Shown: in pieces, positions 63,692 to 64,000 of the stretch
Layout of the letters: every line of letters begins with the position of its first letter
Position numbering within the stretch: the stretch's first letter is position 1
Program-made: the position numbers and the translations under genes
Assembly (NCBI RefSeq): GCF_900538055.1
Contig: NZ_UZAC03000001.1
Coordinates: forward strand, 558,001 to 622,000
Origin: Pasteuria penetrans
GTDB lineage: Bacteria; Bacillota; Bacilli; Thermoactinomycetales; Thermoactinomycetaceae
Reading direction: 5' to 3'
DNA: 64,000 nt
Notes under the pieces: model-generated
Told to the model about the DNA's origin: nothing
What the model saw: the letters and a program-made list of their open reading frames with translations, nothing else
Database searches by the model: none

Positions 63692-64000
63692 GTCGAGTAG
63701 GGCTGGCATCTCAGCCAACCCTCTCACAGAACCACACGTAATACTCTCGCATTATGTGGCTCTTATGGTCCCATAGGATTTTGCCCATTCAGAACCCCAG
63801 TCTGGTGTCACGTTCTTCGTACCTCCCTCTGCTGTGTTCTATCCGGATTTCGATCCGATGTTGCCTGGTCCAACTGCGATCATCTCCTTGTCTCAGATTG
63901 TGCGTCCAGTTAGACCCATCGGGTCTAACTCACGATCATCTCTTTGCTTCGGATTGTACGTTGGCTGGTCCGGGCAGACCATTCAACCCCTTCGCCCCAC
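63692..64000 (-). mobile_element. Group II intron, 3' end (runs out of window)
   Basis: Read on the minus strand: GTTCTGAATGGGCAAAATCC, then the domain V hairpin GAGCCACATAATGCGAGAGT with ACGTGTGGTTCTGTGAGAGG, then domain VI GGTTGGCTGAGATGCCAGCC and the 3' end CCTACTCGAC at 63692. All catalytic hairpins look intact, unlike the scraps at 10.4, 12.2, 22.8 and 29.3 kb. Domains I-IV and any reverse transcriptase would lie beyond 64000. Confidence 0.82.

Noticed and set aside
1-64000. tRNA, rRNA, prophage and restriction or CRISPR systems
   Set aside because: Scanned by eye for T-arm motifs, rRNA blocks and family motifs; none convincing. A covariance search could still find a small RNA.

Overview
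The window most resembles a chromosome segment of a Bacillales-type Firmicute (Bacillota). Several blocks keep the Bacillus subtilis order: acpS - ydcC-like lipoprotein - alr - ndoAI/ndoA (antitoxin/toxin); prfA - prmC ... ywlE - rpiB - glyA - upp; and a dapH - aminotransferase - dapL operon for the acetylase route to diaminopimelate, with a CbpB/DarB-like CBS gene nearby. Base composition is intermediate. Non-coding DNA, pseudogenes, insertion sequences and dispersed repeats are abundant, and there are several large secreted low-complexity proteins with no recognisable family. A host-restricted, genome-degrading endospore former is plausible, and Pasteuria is my best guess from general knowledge. 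The sequence alone does not prove it.

Layout. 0-2.4 kb: fabZ and a left-handed beta-helix acyltransferase, convergent with an LCP (LytR-CpsA-Psr) gene. 3.2-4.4 kb: a decayed transposase. 5.6-12.1 kb: a ThiXYZ-like ABC transporter for a pyrimidine/thiamine precursor, with one permease, one ATPase and three tandem substrate-binding lipoprotein copies, the first a pseudogene. 12.1-23.5 kb: a mobile-element nest with a 309-bp tandem duplication, three different mutator/IS256-type transposases and group II intron debris. 23.6-24.9 kb: a UPF0295-like membrane protein and the CBS protein. 25.6-28.9 kb: a 1094-aa secreted protein built from internal duplications. 30.1-33.4 kb: the DAP operon. 33.7-38.4 kb: a small membrane protein and the acpS-alr-ndoA block. 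38.4-43.1 kb: dispersed repeats, an AT-rich orphan membrane protein and a dead ISL3-like transposase. 43.2-53.4 kb: sua5, prfA, prmC, then a secreted protein with about 27 eight-residue repeats lodged inside the otherwise conserved cluster, then ywlE, rpiB, glyA and upp. 54-57 kb: a second, inactivated copy of the 19-22 kb insertion sequence. 57.5-63.2 kb: a frameshifted glutamine-rich locus and two tandem secreted paralogues. 63.5-64 kb: an insertion-sequence end abutting the 3' end of a group II intron that runs out of the window.

How the genes fit together. The housekeeping genes serve the envelope (FabZ, AcpS, DAP pathway, Alr, LCP), translation termination (PrfA, PrmC), tRNA modification (Sua5), protein arginine dephosphorylation (YwlE), and C1, pentose and uracil metabolism (GlyA, RpiB, Upp). 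The tandem thiamine-precursor binding proteins point to scavenging. The secreted repeat proteins (25.6, 47.8, 58.7 and 61.3 kb) are the best candidates for undescribed host-interaction factors. At least six dispersed repeat families (called A to F here, plus intron fragments) link the intergenic regions. No tRNA, rRNA, CRISPR array or recognisable riboswitch was found.
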